Below, piece by piece: positions 1 through 6,120 of a stretch of DNA of 7,653 nt; the stretch's first letter is position 1; every line of letters starts with the position of its first letter. The translations under genes and the position numbers were made by a program. The notes under the pieces were generated by a model. That model worked only from the letters and a program-made list of their open reading frames with translations, was not told the origin of the DNA and did not search any database. Origin of the DNA: Alphaproteobacteria bacterium (GTDB lineage Bacteria > Pseudomonadota > Alphaproteobacteria > ATCC43930 > CGMCC-115725); the NCBI GenBank assembly GCA_028866355.1, contig JAGWIH010000103.1, positions 1 through 7,653 on the forward strand, given 5' to 3'.

Positions 1-386
1 GCGAAGGCCTGATCGATTTCGGCCGCTTCCTGCTTGATGCGCGCCAGCGTCTCCGGCGGTGGCGTGACCTCGGCCGGCGGCAGGTTGTTGATGCGGCGCA
101 CATCATAGTGTCGCGGCACAATGGCAAGCGTCCGATGCAGACGCGACCCGTCGCGGAAGGTGACGTCGAGGGTCGCGTGCGCCGACGCGTCGCGCCCGAA
201 CCCGAAAATGAAATGCCCGTCGGGCGCAACCCGCACCGGCTCGCCATCGAGCGTGACGCGCGCGCCCGGCCCGGCGAAGCCCCGGATCAGCGCACCTTGG
301 GTGAGCGTGCCGTCGAGCGTTAAATTGTCCGCCCAGGCCGCGGTCGCGATGAGACAGAGCATCGCGGCCATGGCGAAGTGTCTCAC
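1..386 (-). CDS. M23-family peptidoglycan metallopeptidase, N-terminal part (runs off left edge)
   Basis: Seen: 128 codons of a minus-strand frame, open at the left edge. I place the start at a GTG (386-384) that overlaps the xseA stop as GTGA. This start gives a complete Sec signal peptide: a basic MRHF start, a hydrophobic stretch, and AAWA before Asp20 as a likely cleavage site. An ATG at 371 would lose the positive N-terminus. The mature part is beta-rich, with segments such as GALIRGFAGPGARVTLDGE and a later RRINNLPPAEVTPPP. Family knowledge: an N-terminal domain ending in R-I-(D/N)-x-L-P-P-x-x-V-T-P-P typifies alphaproteobacterial M23 (LytM/NlpD-like) peptidases that cut peptidoglycan cross-links in the periplasm, and such genes often follow xseA. 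The zinc-binding catalytic domain lies outside the window, so activity cannot be judged. It is probably translationally coupled to xseA. It could also be another secreted protein that carries only this N-terminal domain. Confidence 0.72.
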   Translation of the reverse strand, partial: MRHFAMAAMLCLIATAAWADNLTLDGTLTQGALIRGFAGPGARVTLDGEPVRVAPDGHFIFGFGRDASAHATLDVTFRDGSRLHRTLAIVPRHYDVRRINNLPPAEVTPPPETLARIKQEAAEIDQAF

Positions 387-1831
387 AGCAATTTGCCCTG
401 TTCGCGTTTGGGCGCCGGCGCGCGCTCCGGCTTGCCGGTTTCGCGGCCGATGGCCCGCGCCGCCACCTTGCCGTCGTGGAACTGGAGCGCCAAGTCCGCG
501 CCCGGCGTCACCGCGCCCGCCGACGTCAGCAATGCGCCCTTGGCGTCGCGCACCATCACATAGCCGCGTTCCAGCACCTTGTCCTGCACTTGACGCCAGC
601 TGGCCAAACGGCCGCCGCAGCCGGCAAGCGCGATCTCGCGCTGCTGCATCAGGCGTGCGACGGCCGGTGACAGCCGTTCCGCGAGACCGCTGACTGCATC
701 GCGCAGACGTCCAACTTCGCGTTCGAGCACATCACGACGCAGCAACCGGTTAAGCGCCTGGATGCTTTGGCCGCGCAAACGCAATAGCCCGGCGATGCCG
801 AGCGCCAATCGTTCGGCGCGATCGTCCAGCCGTTGCAGCGCGGTCTCGATCAGGCTGCGCGGATCGGGCAGACCGCGCGCCAGCCCTTCGACGCGCACGA
901 ACTTGTCGTCGATAAAGCGCGCGAGCGCTTGCGCCAGGCGATGCGCGTGCGCGGCGACATCGGCGACGAGTTCGAGCCGCACCGGCACCGCCATTTCGGC
1001 CGCGGCCGTCGGTGTCGGCGCGCGTCGGTCGGCGGCGAAATCGATCAGCGTGGTGTCGGTTTCATGCCCGACGGCGGAGATCAGCGGGATGCTGCAGGCG
1101 GCCACCGCGCGCACGACGCTTTCCTCGTTGAACGCCATCAAATCTTCCAGGCTGCCGCCGCCGCGTGCCACGATCAGCAGATCGGGCCGTGGCACCGCGC
1201 CCTTGCCATCGAGCGCGTCGAAGCCGGCGATGGCAGCGGCGATCGCCTCGGCCGCGCCTTCGCCCTGCACCGCCACCGGCCACACCAGGACGCGACGCGG
1301 AAAGCGATCGGCCAGGCGATGCAGGATGTCGCGGATCACCGCGCCGGTCGGCGACGTGATGACGCCGATCACCTCCGGCAGGAATGGCAGCTTCCTTTTC
1401 TTCGATTCGTCGAAAAGCCCCTCGGCGGCGAGTTTCTTCTTGCGCTCTTCGAGCAGCTTCAACAGCGCGCCGACGCCGGCCAACTCGATCGCCTCGATGA
1501 TCAACTGATATTTCGAACGGCCGGGATAGGTGGTGATGCGGCCGGTGCAGATGACATCCATGCCGTCCTTGGGCTTCACCGTCAGGCGGCCGAACGTCGT
1601 TCGCCAGACCACGCCGTCGAGGTTCGACTCGGTGTCTTTCAGCGTGAGGTAGCAGTGGCCGGAGGTGACTTGTTTGCAGCCGGAGATTTCGCCGCGGACT
1701 CGCACATGCCCAAAATCGGTTTCAAGCGTTCGTTTAACCGCTTGAGATATCTCGGAAACCGTATATTCGGGCAGATTCGGTCGCGGCCCGCCGGGGCTTG
1801 TGACCATGCTCGGCGCGTGGCTTTCCATCAT
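383..1831 (-). CDS. xseA: exodeoxyribonuclease VII large subunit
   Basis: XseA pairs with several copies of the small subunit XseB (not in this window) to form a metal-independent exonuclease that degrades single-stranded DNA from both ends in repair and recombination. Seen in the 482-residue product: an N-terminal OB-fold DNA-binding domain (about 20-115, opening with LPEYTVSEISQAVK and holding VRVRGEISG), then the catalytic domain with KLPFLPEVIGVITSPTGAVIRD (split here as residues 147-168), ARGGGSLEDL (222-231) and GHETDTTLIDFAADRRAPTP (255-274). A long helical, probably coiled-coil region follows (about 285-430) and serves the small-subunit interface. Length is slightly above the usual 400-460 residues. 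Start choice: ATGs lie at 1831, 1828 and 1807, and none has a clear Shine-Dalgarno sequence. The family's conserved part begins near residue 20, so 1807 is also possible. It is divergent from purD, and its stop overlaps the start of the M23-type gene. Confidence 0.97.
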   Translation of the reverse strand: MMESHAPSMVTSPGGPRPNLPEYTVSEISQAVKRTLETDFGHVRVRGEISGCKQVTSGHCYLTLKDTESNLDGVVWRTTFGRLTVKPKDGMDVICTGRITTYPGRSKYQLIIEAIELAGVGALLKLLEERKKKLAAEGLFDESKKRKLPFLPEVIGVITSPTGAVIRDILHRLADRFPRRVLVWPVAVQGEGAAEAIAAAIAGFDALDGKGAVPRPDLLIVARGGGSLEDLMAFNEESVVRAVAACSIPLISAVGHETDTTLIDFAADRRAPTPTAAAEMAVPVRLELVADVAAHAHRLAQALARFIDDKFVRVEGLARGLPDPRSLIETALQRLDDRAERLALGIAGLLRLRGQSIQALNRLLRRDVLEREVGRLRDAVSGLAERLSPAVARLMQQREIALAGCGGRLASWRQVQDKVLERGYVMVRDAKGALLTSAGAVTPGADLALQFHDGKVAARAIGRETGKPERAPAPKREQGKLL

Positions 1832-1907
1832 CGCACGCTATGATACAAGAGCGCCCCTGACGGGGGAAACGGGCCGGACGAATAAGGCCCTGAACGAGGA
1901 GAGCCGC
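1832..1907. promoter_or_regulatory. xseA/purD divergent promoter region with near-symmetric -10 element
   Basis: This 76-base gap separates the divergent xseA and purD genes. Near its left end lies TATGATA (1839-1845), which reads TATCATA on the other strand, so one element resembles a -10 box in both directions (TATGAT on plus, TATCAT on minus). No convincing -35 box is visible at 16-18 bases for either direction. On the minus strand the TATCAT ends 8 bases before the xseA ATG at 1831, which would make that transcript leaderless or nearly so and would explain the missing Shine-Dalgarno sequence. On the plus strand it would give a purD leader of about 55-60 bases. That leader contains a weak CCCC-TGAC-GGGG hairpin (1854-1865). 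No purine riboswitch or recognisable PurR operator is seen. Confidence 0.35.
1896..1903 (+). promoter_or_regulatory. Shine-Dalgarno sequence of purD that fixes its TTG start
   Basis: GAGGAGAG (core AGGAG, 1897-1901) ends 4-6 bases before TTG at 1908-1910. It decides the start, because the only ATG upstream in frame (1800) lies inside xseA on the other strand and would add 36 residues unlike any PurD N-terminus. Confidence 0.8.
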
Positions 1908-3221
1908 TTGCGTGTTCTGGTGATCGGATCGGGCGGCCGCGAGCACGCACTATGTTGGGCGATCTCGTCATCGCCGCTGTGCGACGCGCTGTTCTGCGCG
2001 CCGGGCAATCCCGGCATCGCCGACGAAGCGGCCTGCGTCGCGGTGGCACCAACCGACATCGACGGCATCGTCAAGCTGTGCAAGCAGGAAAAGATCGATT
2101 TCGTCGTCATCGGTCCGGAAGGCCCCTTGGTCGCGGGACTGGTCGATACGCTCGAAGCCAACGGTATCGCGGCCTTCGGTCCGACCGCGGCGGCGGCGGC
2201 ACTCGAAGGCTCCAAGTCCTTCGCCAAGGATCTGTGCGCCAAGTACAACATCCCGACCGCGGCCTATCGCCGCTTCACCGATCCAGCTGCCGCCAAGGAA
2301 TATATCCGCAAGCACAAGGCGCCCATTGTGGTGAAAGCGGATGGGCTTGCTGCCGGTAAAGGCGTGACCGTCGCCACCACCACGCGCCAAGCGTTAGCCG
2401 CGGTTGATGCGGCGATGGTGGCGAAGAAGTTCGGCGCCGCCGGCGCCGAGATCGTGGTCGAGGATTTTCTCGAAGGCGAGGAAGTCAGCTTCTTCGCGCT
2501 GGTCGACGGCAAGCGCGCGCTCGGTCTCGCCTCAGCGCAGGACCATAAACGCGTCGGCGACGGCGACACCGGGCCCAATACCGGCGGCATGGGCGCCTAT
2601 TCGCCGGCGCCGGTGCTGACGCCCGAACTCGAAGTGCAGGTGATGGAGAAGATCGTCCTGCCGACGGTCCACGCCATGCGCGACGAAGGCAAGCCGTACA
2701 AGGGCATCCTTTATGTCGGGCTGATCCTGACCAAGAGCGGGCCGCAGGTCATCGAATACAATTGCCGCTTCGGTGATCCCGAATGCCAGGTTCTGTTGAC
2801 GCGCCTCAAGAGCGACCTGCTGCCGGCGTTGATCGCGGCGCATGACGGCGAGCTTGAGGATTTCGACTTGCGCTGGCGCGACGAGGTGGCGTTGTGCGTC
2901 GTCATGGCGGCCAAGGGCTATCCCGGCACGCCGGTGAAAGGCAGCGAGATCCGCGGCCTCGACAGCGCCGCGGGTGCCGACACCGCGGTGCGCATCTTCC
3001 ATGCCGGCACCAAGCGCGTCGGCGAGAAGCTGGTCGCCGACGGTGGCCGCGTGCTCAACGTCGTTGCGCGCGGCCGCTCGGTGCGCGAGGCGCAGAAGCG
3101 CGCTTACGCCGTGGTCGACAAGATCGACTGGTCGCAAGGCTTCTGCCGGCGCGACATCGGCTGGCGTGCCATCGGCCGCCGCCGCGTCTCAGCGCCGGTC
3201 AGCGAAAAAGCGCCGCAATAA
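1908..3221 (+). CDS. purD: phosphoribosylamine--glycine ligase (GAR synthetase)
   Basis: PurD joins 5-phosphoribosylamine and glycine with ATP to form glycinamide ribonucleotide, the second step of de novo purine synthesis in the cytoplasm. Seen in the 437-residue product: RVLVIGSGGREHAL (2-15) as the N-terminal nucleotide-type fold, an ATP-grasp domain (about 101-295) with VVKADGLAAGKGV (141-153), DHKRVGDGDTGPNTGGMGAY (212-231) and the PurD signature CRFGDPECQ (286-294), and a C-terminal domain ending in the conserved FCRRDIGWRAIGR. Length matches the family (about 420-430), plus a short basic tail of about 13 residues. I chose TTG at 1908 because of the strong ribosome binding site and because RVLVIGSGG is the usual beginning. 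The tail codons (3189-3221) overlap the end of tadA on the other strand. PurD is normally a lone biosynthetic gene here, not part of a pur operon. Confidence 0.98.
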   Translation: MRVLVIGSGGREHALCWAISSSPLCDALFCAPGNPGIADEAACVAVAPTDIDGIVKLCKQEKIDFVVIGPEGPLVAGLVDTLEANGIAAFGPTAAAAALEGSKSFAKDLCAKYNIPTAAYRRFTDPAAAKEYIRKHKAPIVVKADGLAAGKGVTVATTTRQALAAVDAAMVAKKFGAAGAEIVVEDFLEGEEVSFFALVDGKRALGLASAQDHKRVGDGDTGPNTGGMGAYSPAPVLTPELEVQVMEKIVLPTVHAMRDEGKPYKGILYVGLILTKSGPQVIEYNCRFGDPECQVLLTRLKSDLLPALIAAHDGELEDFDLRWRDEVALCVVMAAKGYPGTPVKGSEIRGLDSAAGADTAVRIFHAGTKRVGEKLVADGGRVLNVVARGRSVREAQKRAYAVVDKIDWSQGFCRRDIGWRAIGRRRVSAPVSEKAPQ

Positions 3222-3644
3222 TTCGCCGGCGCGCGTCGCGTCGATCCCGCCATAGACTTCCGGCCGGTGGTGACAGGTCGGCTGCCGAAAGAAACGCGGT
3301 CCGTGCTCGACCGCGCCGCCTTTGGGATCGCTGGCGCCGAAATAGAGCCGCCGGATGCGCGCCAGGGCGATGGCGCCGGCGCACATGGCGCAGGGCTCGA
3401 GCGTGACGTAGAGATCGCAATCGTCGAGGATCGGGCGGCCGCGTTGACGCGCGCCTTCGCGCAACGCCAGCAGCTCGGCATGCGCGGTCGGATCGGCAAG
3501 CGCCTCGACGCGATTCGCGGTCTGCGCCAGGACGACACCGTTGGCATCGACGAGCACGGCGCCGATCGGCACTTCGCCGGCGGTCGCAGCACGTTCCGCG
3601 GCCGCCAACGCCAGCGCCATCGGCTTCGCCATTCGATCGTCCAT
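3189..3644 (-). CDS. tadA: tRNA(Arg) adenosine(34) deaminase
   Basis: TadA converts adenosine to inosine at wobble position 34 of tRNA-Arg(ACG), an essential zinc-dependent reaction that lets one tRNA read several arginine codons. Seen in the 151-residue product: the deaminase fold with the zinc/proton-shuttle motif HAE (His55, Glu57), PCAMC (Pro84, Cys85, Cys88) supplying the other zinc ligands, the sequence LYFGASDPKGGA (about residues 97-108), and the ending HHRPEVYGGI, which matches the TadA HRxEVxGG pattern rather than cytidine or guanine deaminases. Start: ATG at 3644 has AAGGAAG 4 bases upstream. A longer frame to 3698 would add 18 residues and run past the start of the divergent C26 gene. 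Length is ordinary for the family. The gene ends inside the 3' end of convergent purD (33-base overlap). Confidence 0.95.
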   Translation of the reverse strand: MDDRMAKPMALALAAAERAATAGEVPIGAVLVDANGVVLAQTANRVEALADPTAHAELLALREGARQRGRPILDDCDLYVTLEPCAMCAGAIALARIRRLYFGASDPKGGAVEHGPRFFRQPTCHHRPEVYGGIDATRAGELLRRFFADRR

Positions 3645-3691
3645 GCGGCTTCCTTGCCGCTTGCGCGGCGCGGTCATAGATTGGCGCCAGC
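3645..3691. promoter_or_regulatory. tadA/C26-hydrolase divergent gap with weak promoter candidate
   Basis: Only 47 bases separate the two divergent starts. The tadA ribosome binding site (AAGGAAG on minus, about 3649-3655) occupies its left end. On the plus strand TTGCCG (3654-3659) and TAGATT (3677-3682) are 17 bases apart and could form a weak promoter. Transcription would then begin only a few bases before the ATG at 3692, which has no Shine-Dalgarno sequence (GCGCCAGC precedes it). A leaderless or near-leaderless transcript is therefore possible. This is inference from weak matches. Confidence 0.25.
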
Positions 3692-4408
3692 ATGGCACAA
3701 CCGGTCATCGGCCTCACCCTCGATCACGAGCCGCCCGGCGGCTATTCCAAGACCCATCCGTGGTACGCGCTGCGCGAGAATTATTGCGAAGCGGTAGCCG
3801 AGGCGGGTGGGTTGTCAGTTCTGTTGCCGCACGAACCGGAGCGCGCCGGCGACTATCTGGCGCTGCTCGACGGGTTGATCGTCACCGGCGGCGCCTTCGA
3901 CGTCGATCCGGCCTTGTTCGGCGCCAAAACCAAGCATGACACCGTCTCGCTCAAGGCGCGGCGCACCGAATTTGAGCTTGCGATCTGCCGGCGCGCGCTC
4001 GAAAAGAACCTGCCGGTGTTGGGCATCTGCGGCGGCGAGCAGCTTCTGAACGTCGCGCTCGGCGGCACGCTGGTGCAGCACATTCCCGACGAGATCAAGA
4101 ACGCGCTCAAGCATGAACAGCCCAATCCGCGCACCGAGCCGGGCCATGCGGTGACGATCGCGCCCAATACGCTGCTGCGCCGGATCACGGGCCTCGCCGA
4201 GATGCCGGTCAACAGCGCGCATCATCAGGCGGTCAAGGACGTCGCGCCCGGCCTGGTCGTCGATGCGCTGGCGCCCGATGGCGTCATCGAAGGCATCGAG
4301 GACCCGAACCGACGGTTCGTCCTCGGCGTGCAGTGGCATCCGGAATACCGCCTGAGCGACGGCGACCGGCGCATCTTCAGCGGCTTCATCCAGGCCGCGC
4401 GCGGCTGA
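3692..4408 (+). CDS. gamma-glutamyl-gamma-aminobutyrate hydrolase-family protein (peptidase C26, class-I GATase-like)
   Basis: Seen: 238 residues with the full class-I glutamine-amidotransferase-like signature. LPVLGICGGEQLLN (107-120) holds the nucleophile Cys113, NSAHHQAV (174-181) is the substrate-side loop, and GVQWHPE (212-218) supplies His216 and Glu218 of the triad. The oxyanion-side GLIVTGGAFDVDP (61-73) is also present. Family knowledge: this group includes PuuD, which hydrolyses gamma-glutamyl-GABA in putrescine breakdown, and related enzymes that cut other gamma-glutamyl compounds. The usual nucleophile elbow is GICRG, but here it reads GICGGEQ, so the substrate may differ. No other putrescine gene is nearby, so I give no symbol. 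It precedes rsmD by 4 bases and is probably cotranscribed with it. Start ATG at 3692 has no visible Shine-Dalgarno sequence, but MAQPVIGLT is a typical beginning. Confidence 0.9.
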   Translation: MAQPVIGLTLDHEPPGGYSKTHPWYALRENYCEAVAEAGGLSVLLPHEPERAGDYLALLDGLIVTGGAFDVDPALFGAKTKHDTVSLKARRTEFELAICRRALEKNLPVLGICGGEQLLNVALGGTLVQHIPDEIKNALKHEQPNPRTEPGHAVTIAPNTLLRRITGLAEMPVNSAHHQAVKDVAPGLVVDALAPDGVIEGIEDPNRRFVLGVQWHPEYRLSDGDRRIFSGFIQAARG

Positions 4409-4412
4409 ACCC

Positions 4413-5003
4413 GTGTTGCGTATCGTCGCCGGCAAGCATCGCGGTCGGAAATTGACGCCCTTGGAAGGCGGTAACGTTCGCCCGACTGCGGGCCGCGCCC
4501 GCGAAGCGATTTTCAACATCCTGGCGCATGCCGCGTTCGCGCCGCGGCCGGTCTATGAGGACGCCATTGTGCTCGATGCTTTCGCCGGTAGCGGCGCGCT
4601 CGGGCTCGAGGCGTTGTCGCGCGGCGCGCGATTCGTCAGTTTCATGGAACGCGATCGGACCGCGCGCGGCGTCTTGACAGCGAACGTCACGGCGCTCGAC
4701 GCCGCGCGCCAGACCGCCGTGCTGGCCGCCGACGCACTGCGGCCGCCGCGCGCCAGTGCGCCGGCGTCCCTGATCTTTCTCGATCCGCCTTATGCCGAAG
4801 ATTGGACATCGCCGGCGTTGACCGCGCTGGCCGCCGCGCAATGGCTGCTGCCGGACGCGATTGCCGTGGTCGAGCTTGCGGCGAAGCGCGATTTCACCCC
4901 GCCGGCGCGCTTCGCGCCGCTGGACGAACGCCGTTACGGCGCGGCGAAGATCGTGTTTCTGCGTTACTCCGCGGCGACGGCGCTCAAGGCGGGGCGCTCG
5001 TAA
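4413..5003 (+). CDS. rsmD: 16S rRNA (guanine(966)-N(2))-methyltransferase
   Basis: RsmD transfers a methyl group from S-adenosylmethionine to N2 of G966 in 16S rRNA, in the P-site region of the 30S subunit. Seen in the 196-residue product: the family opening LRIVAGKHRGRKL and VRPTAGRAREAIFNIL (22-37), the SAM-binding motif DAFAGSGALGLEALSRGA (55-72), an acidic ERD (79-81) after the second strand, and the catalytic DPPY (124-127). These together are diagnostic. The start is non-ATG: GTG at 4413, or TTG at 4416, which would give the more usual MRIVAG. The stop of the C26 gene is only 4 bases upstream, so translation is probably coupled. The last dozen residues (YSAATALKAGRS) lie beyond the conserved end and overlap the 3' end of the convergent PanE-family gene by 40 bases. 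Confidence 0.95.
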   Translation: MLRIVAGKHRGRKLTPLEGGNVRPTAGRAREAIFNILAHAAFAPRPVYEDAIVLDAFAGSGALGLEALSRGARFVSFMERDRTARGVLTANVTALDAARQTAVLAADALRPPRASAPASLIFLDPPYAEDWTSPALTALAAAQWLLPDAIAVVELAAKRDFTPPARFAPLDERRYGAAKIVFLRYSAATALKAGRS

Positions 5004-5971
5004 AGCTGCAACGCTTCGGCCCGGTGCTGGATCAATGCCAGCACCATGTCGATGGTCGGCGTCGGCACATCGACCAGACGGCCAAGCTCCTGCACCGCCG
5101 TCACCAGCGCGTCGATTTCGAGCGGCCGGCCGCGTTCCAGGTCCTGCAACATCGAGGTCTTGTGCGCGCCGACCTTGCACGCGCCGTCGAGACGGCGTTC
5201 GAGGTCGACGCGGAAGCGCACGCCGAGCCGCTCGGCGATCGCCTGCGCCTCGCGCATCATGGCGCGGGCGATGTCGCGCGTGCCCGGCTCGCTGCACAGC
5301 ACGTCGAGCGTGGTGCCGGTCAGCGCGCTCAGCGGATTGAGGCAGAGGTTGCCCCACAGTTTGAGCCAGATCTCGTCGCGGATGTTGTCGAGCACCGGCG
5401 CCTTGAGGCCGCCGGCGGCAAATGCCGCCGACAGGCGTTGACACCGCTGGCTGATCTCGCCGGATGGCTCACCAATCGGAAAGCGGTCGCCGTAGACGTG
5501 CGCGACAACGCCCGGCGCGACCAGCTCGGTCGCCGGATAGACGACGCAGCCAATGGCGCGCTCCGGCGCGAGCATGGTCCATTGCCGCCGCGCCGGATCG
5601 ATGCTGGCGATGCTGCGGTTCTCCCATTCGCTGGGATGCCGATGGAAATACCAATAGGGCACGCCGTTGACCGCGGTGACGATCGCCGTGTCGGGACCGA
5701 GCAGCGGCGCGAAGCGGTCGAGCGCGGCGTCGATCTGGTTGGCCTTGAGCGTGACGATGACATAATCCTGCGGACCGAGTTCGGCCGGATCGTCGGTTGC
5801 CGCCAGCCGGACGACGGTCTCTTGGCCGTCGGTGCGCAGCTTCAGACCATTGGCGCGGATCGCCGCCAGATTGGCGCCGCGCGCAACCAGCGAAACCTCG
5901 GCCCCCGCACGCGCGAGCTTGGCGCCCAGGAACCCGCCGATCGCGCCGGCACCGAACACACAAATCTTCAC
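4964..5971 (-). CDS. panE: 2-dehydropantoate 2-reductase (ketopantoate reductase) family
   Basis: PanE reduces 2-dehydropantoate to pantoate with NADPH, the step before pantothenate and so CoA. Seen in the 335-residue product: the N-terminal Rossmann motif GAGAIGG (7-13), the conserved Lys76 in VTLKANQ, the family motif WLKLWGNLCLNPL (202-214) with the likely catalytic Lys204 and with Asn208 and Asn212, and Glu285 in PLEIDAL of the all-alpha C-terminal domain. Start: GTG at 5971, with AGGAGG (5977-5982) 5 bases upstream. Length is at the long end of the family (about 300-330). It is divergent from the ScfR-type regulator, and its tail overlaps convergent rsmD. Many alphaproteobacteria carry several PanE paralogues, some of which probably reduce other 2-keto acids, so the symbol is for the family. 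Whether this is the biosynthetic enzyme cannot be told from sequence. Confidence 0.87.
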   Translation of the reverse strand: MKICVFGAGAIGGFLGAKLARAGAEVSLVARGANLAAIRANGLKLRTDGQETVVRLAATDDPAELGPQDYVIVTLKANQIDAALDRFAPLLGPDTAIVTAVNGVPYWYFHRHPSEWENRSIASIDPARRQWTMLAPERAIGCVVYPATELVAPGVVAHVYGDRFPIGEPSGEISQRCQRLSAAFAAGGLKAPVLDNIRDEIWLKLWGNLCLNPLSALTGTTLDVLCSEPGTRDIARAMMREAQAIAERLGVRFRVDLERRLDGACKVGAHKTSMLQDLERGRPLEIDALVTAVQELGRLVDVPTPTIDMVLALIQHRAEALQLYERPALSAVAAE

Positions 5972-5998
5972 ACCAACCTCCTCTATACGGCCTTACAT

Positions 5999-6007
5999 CA
6001 GATAATT
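5999..6007 (+). repeat. CAGATAATT direct repeat, copy 1 (candidate operator half)
   Basis: CAGATAATT occurs here and again at 6075-6083, both in the same orientation and 76 bases apart. A looser likeness continues after each copy (CATT, then TTG and GAA at slightly different spacing). Copy 1 sits 28 bases from the GTG of the PanE-family gene. Its role as a regulator binding site is inference. Confidence 0.4.
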
Positions 6008-6015
6008 TACATTGC

Positions 6016-6026
6016 ACTTGCGAAGT
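6016..6026. promoter_or_regulatory. hyphenated palindrome ACTT-GCG-AAGT, candidate regulator operator
   Basis: ACTTGCGAAGT has perfectly inverted arms around GCG. It resembles the TTTGCAAA-like core sites known for RamB/PrpR members of the ScfR family, and it overlaps the candidate -35 box of the regulator gene, so binding here would repress that gene. The resemblance is from memory of the family and the arms are only 4 bases, so this is a weak prediction. Confidence 0.35.
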
Positions 6027-6045
6027 TTCTATGGCGGACGATAAT
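6018..6045 (+). promoter_or_regulatory. candidate sigma70-type promoter of the ScfR-type regulator
   Basis: TTGCGA (6018-6023) and GATAAT (6040-6045) are 16 bases apart, matching the -35 and -10 consensus at 4 and 5 of 6 positions. Transcription would start near 6052 and give a leader of about 70 bases. A second GATAAT at 6077-6082 has no matching -35 box. Confidence 0.4.
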
Positions 6046-6049
6046 AAAA

Positions 6050-6059
6050 TTCGTAAATC
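6050..6059 (+). repeat. TTCGTAAATC direct repeat, copy 1
   Basis: TT(C/T)GTAAATC is found here and at 6098-6107, exactly 48 bases apart in the same direction. The inverted core ATTTAC lies another 48 bases upstream (6005-6010). These may be protein-binding sites or chance likenesses in AT-rich DNA. Confidence 0.3.
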
Positions 6060-6074
6060 GTGTATTTTTTCATG

Positions 6075-6083
6075 CAGATAATT
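6075..6083 (+). repeat. CAGATAATT direct repeat, copy 2 (candidate operator half)
   Basis: Second exact copy of the 9-base motif at 5999. It is followed directly by short tandem units TTGTGCATT (6082-6090) and TTGTGAATT (6091-6099) and the related TTGTAAATC (6099-6107), so the stretch just before the regulator's ribosome binding site is densely repetitive. Confidence 0.4.
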
Positions 6084-6097
6084 GTGCATTTTGTGAA

Positions 6098-6107
6098 TTT
6101 GTAAATC
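6098..6107 (+). repeat. TTTGTAAATC direct repeat, copy 2
   Basis: This pairs with TTCGTAAATC at 6050 with one mismatch. It ends 2 bases before the AGGAG ribosome binding site of the regulator, so a protein bound here could block ribosome loading or elongating polymerase. Confidence 0.3.
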
Positions 6108-6120
6108 ACAGGAGCATGCG

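Larger units (their letters stand above)
5972..6120. promoter_or_regulatory. AT-rich divergent control region between panE-family gene and ScfR-type regulator
   Basis: This is the only markedly AT-rich stretch of the window. It holds the ribosome binding site of the PanE-family gene (AGGAGG on minus, 5977-5982) and that of the regulator (AGGAG, 6110-6114, 6 bases before GTG 6121). It also holds a candidate regulator promoter, a hyphenated palindrome and two kinds of direct repeat, listed separately. No convincing promoter for the PanE-family gene is visible; TATAGA lies at the wrong place, beside its Shine-Dalgarno sequence. The layout suits a regulator that controls itself and perhaps its divergent neighbour. 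Confidence 0.6.

Noticed and set aside
833..1843. 336-codon plus-strand open frame opposite xseA
   Set aside because: It is rich in Arg, Asp, Ala and Gly without any recognisable domain and lies wholly antisense to a well-conserved xseA. It is a GC-rich shadow frame.
1854..1865. CCCC-TGAC-GGGG hairpin in the purD leader
   Set aside because: A 4-base stem is too short to support an attenuator or riboswitch call.
1800..1907. N-terminal extension of purD from the ATG at 1800
   Set aside because: The added 36 residues do not resemble any PurD N-terminus, overlap xseA and ignore the strong ribosome binding site before TTG 1908.
5413..5430. 8-base perfect inverted repeat CGGCGGCA-AA-TGCCGCCG, possible hairpin
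   Set aside because: It lies in the middle of the PanE-family coding region, encodes an Ala/Gly-rich stretch that explains it, has too short a loop and lacks a U-tract, so it is not a terminator.
4386..5444. 352-codon minus-strand open frame opposite rsmD
   Set aside because: Arg/Ala-rich with no domain, antisense to rsmD and out of frame with the PanE-family gene.
6062..6070. GTATTTTTT T-run as a possible terminator tail
   Set aside because: No GC-rich stem precedes it, and no gene ends here since both neighbours diverge from this region.
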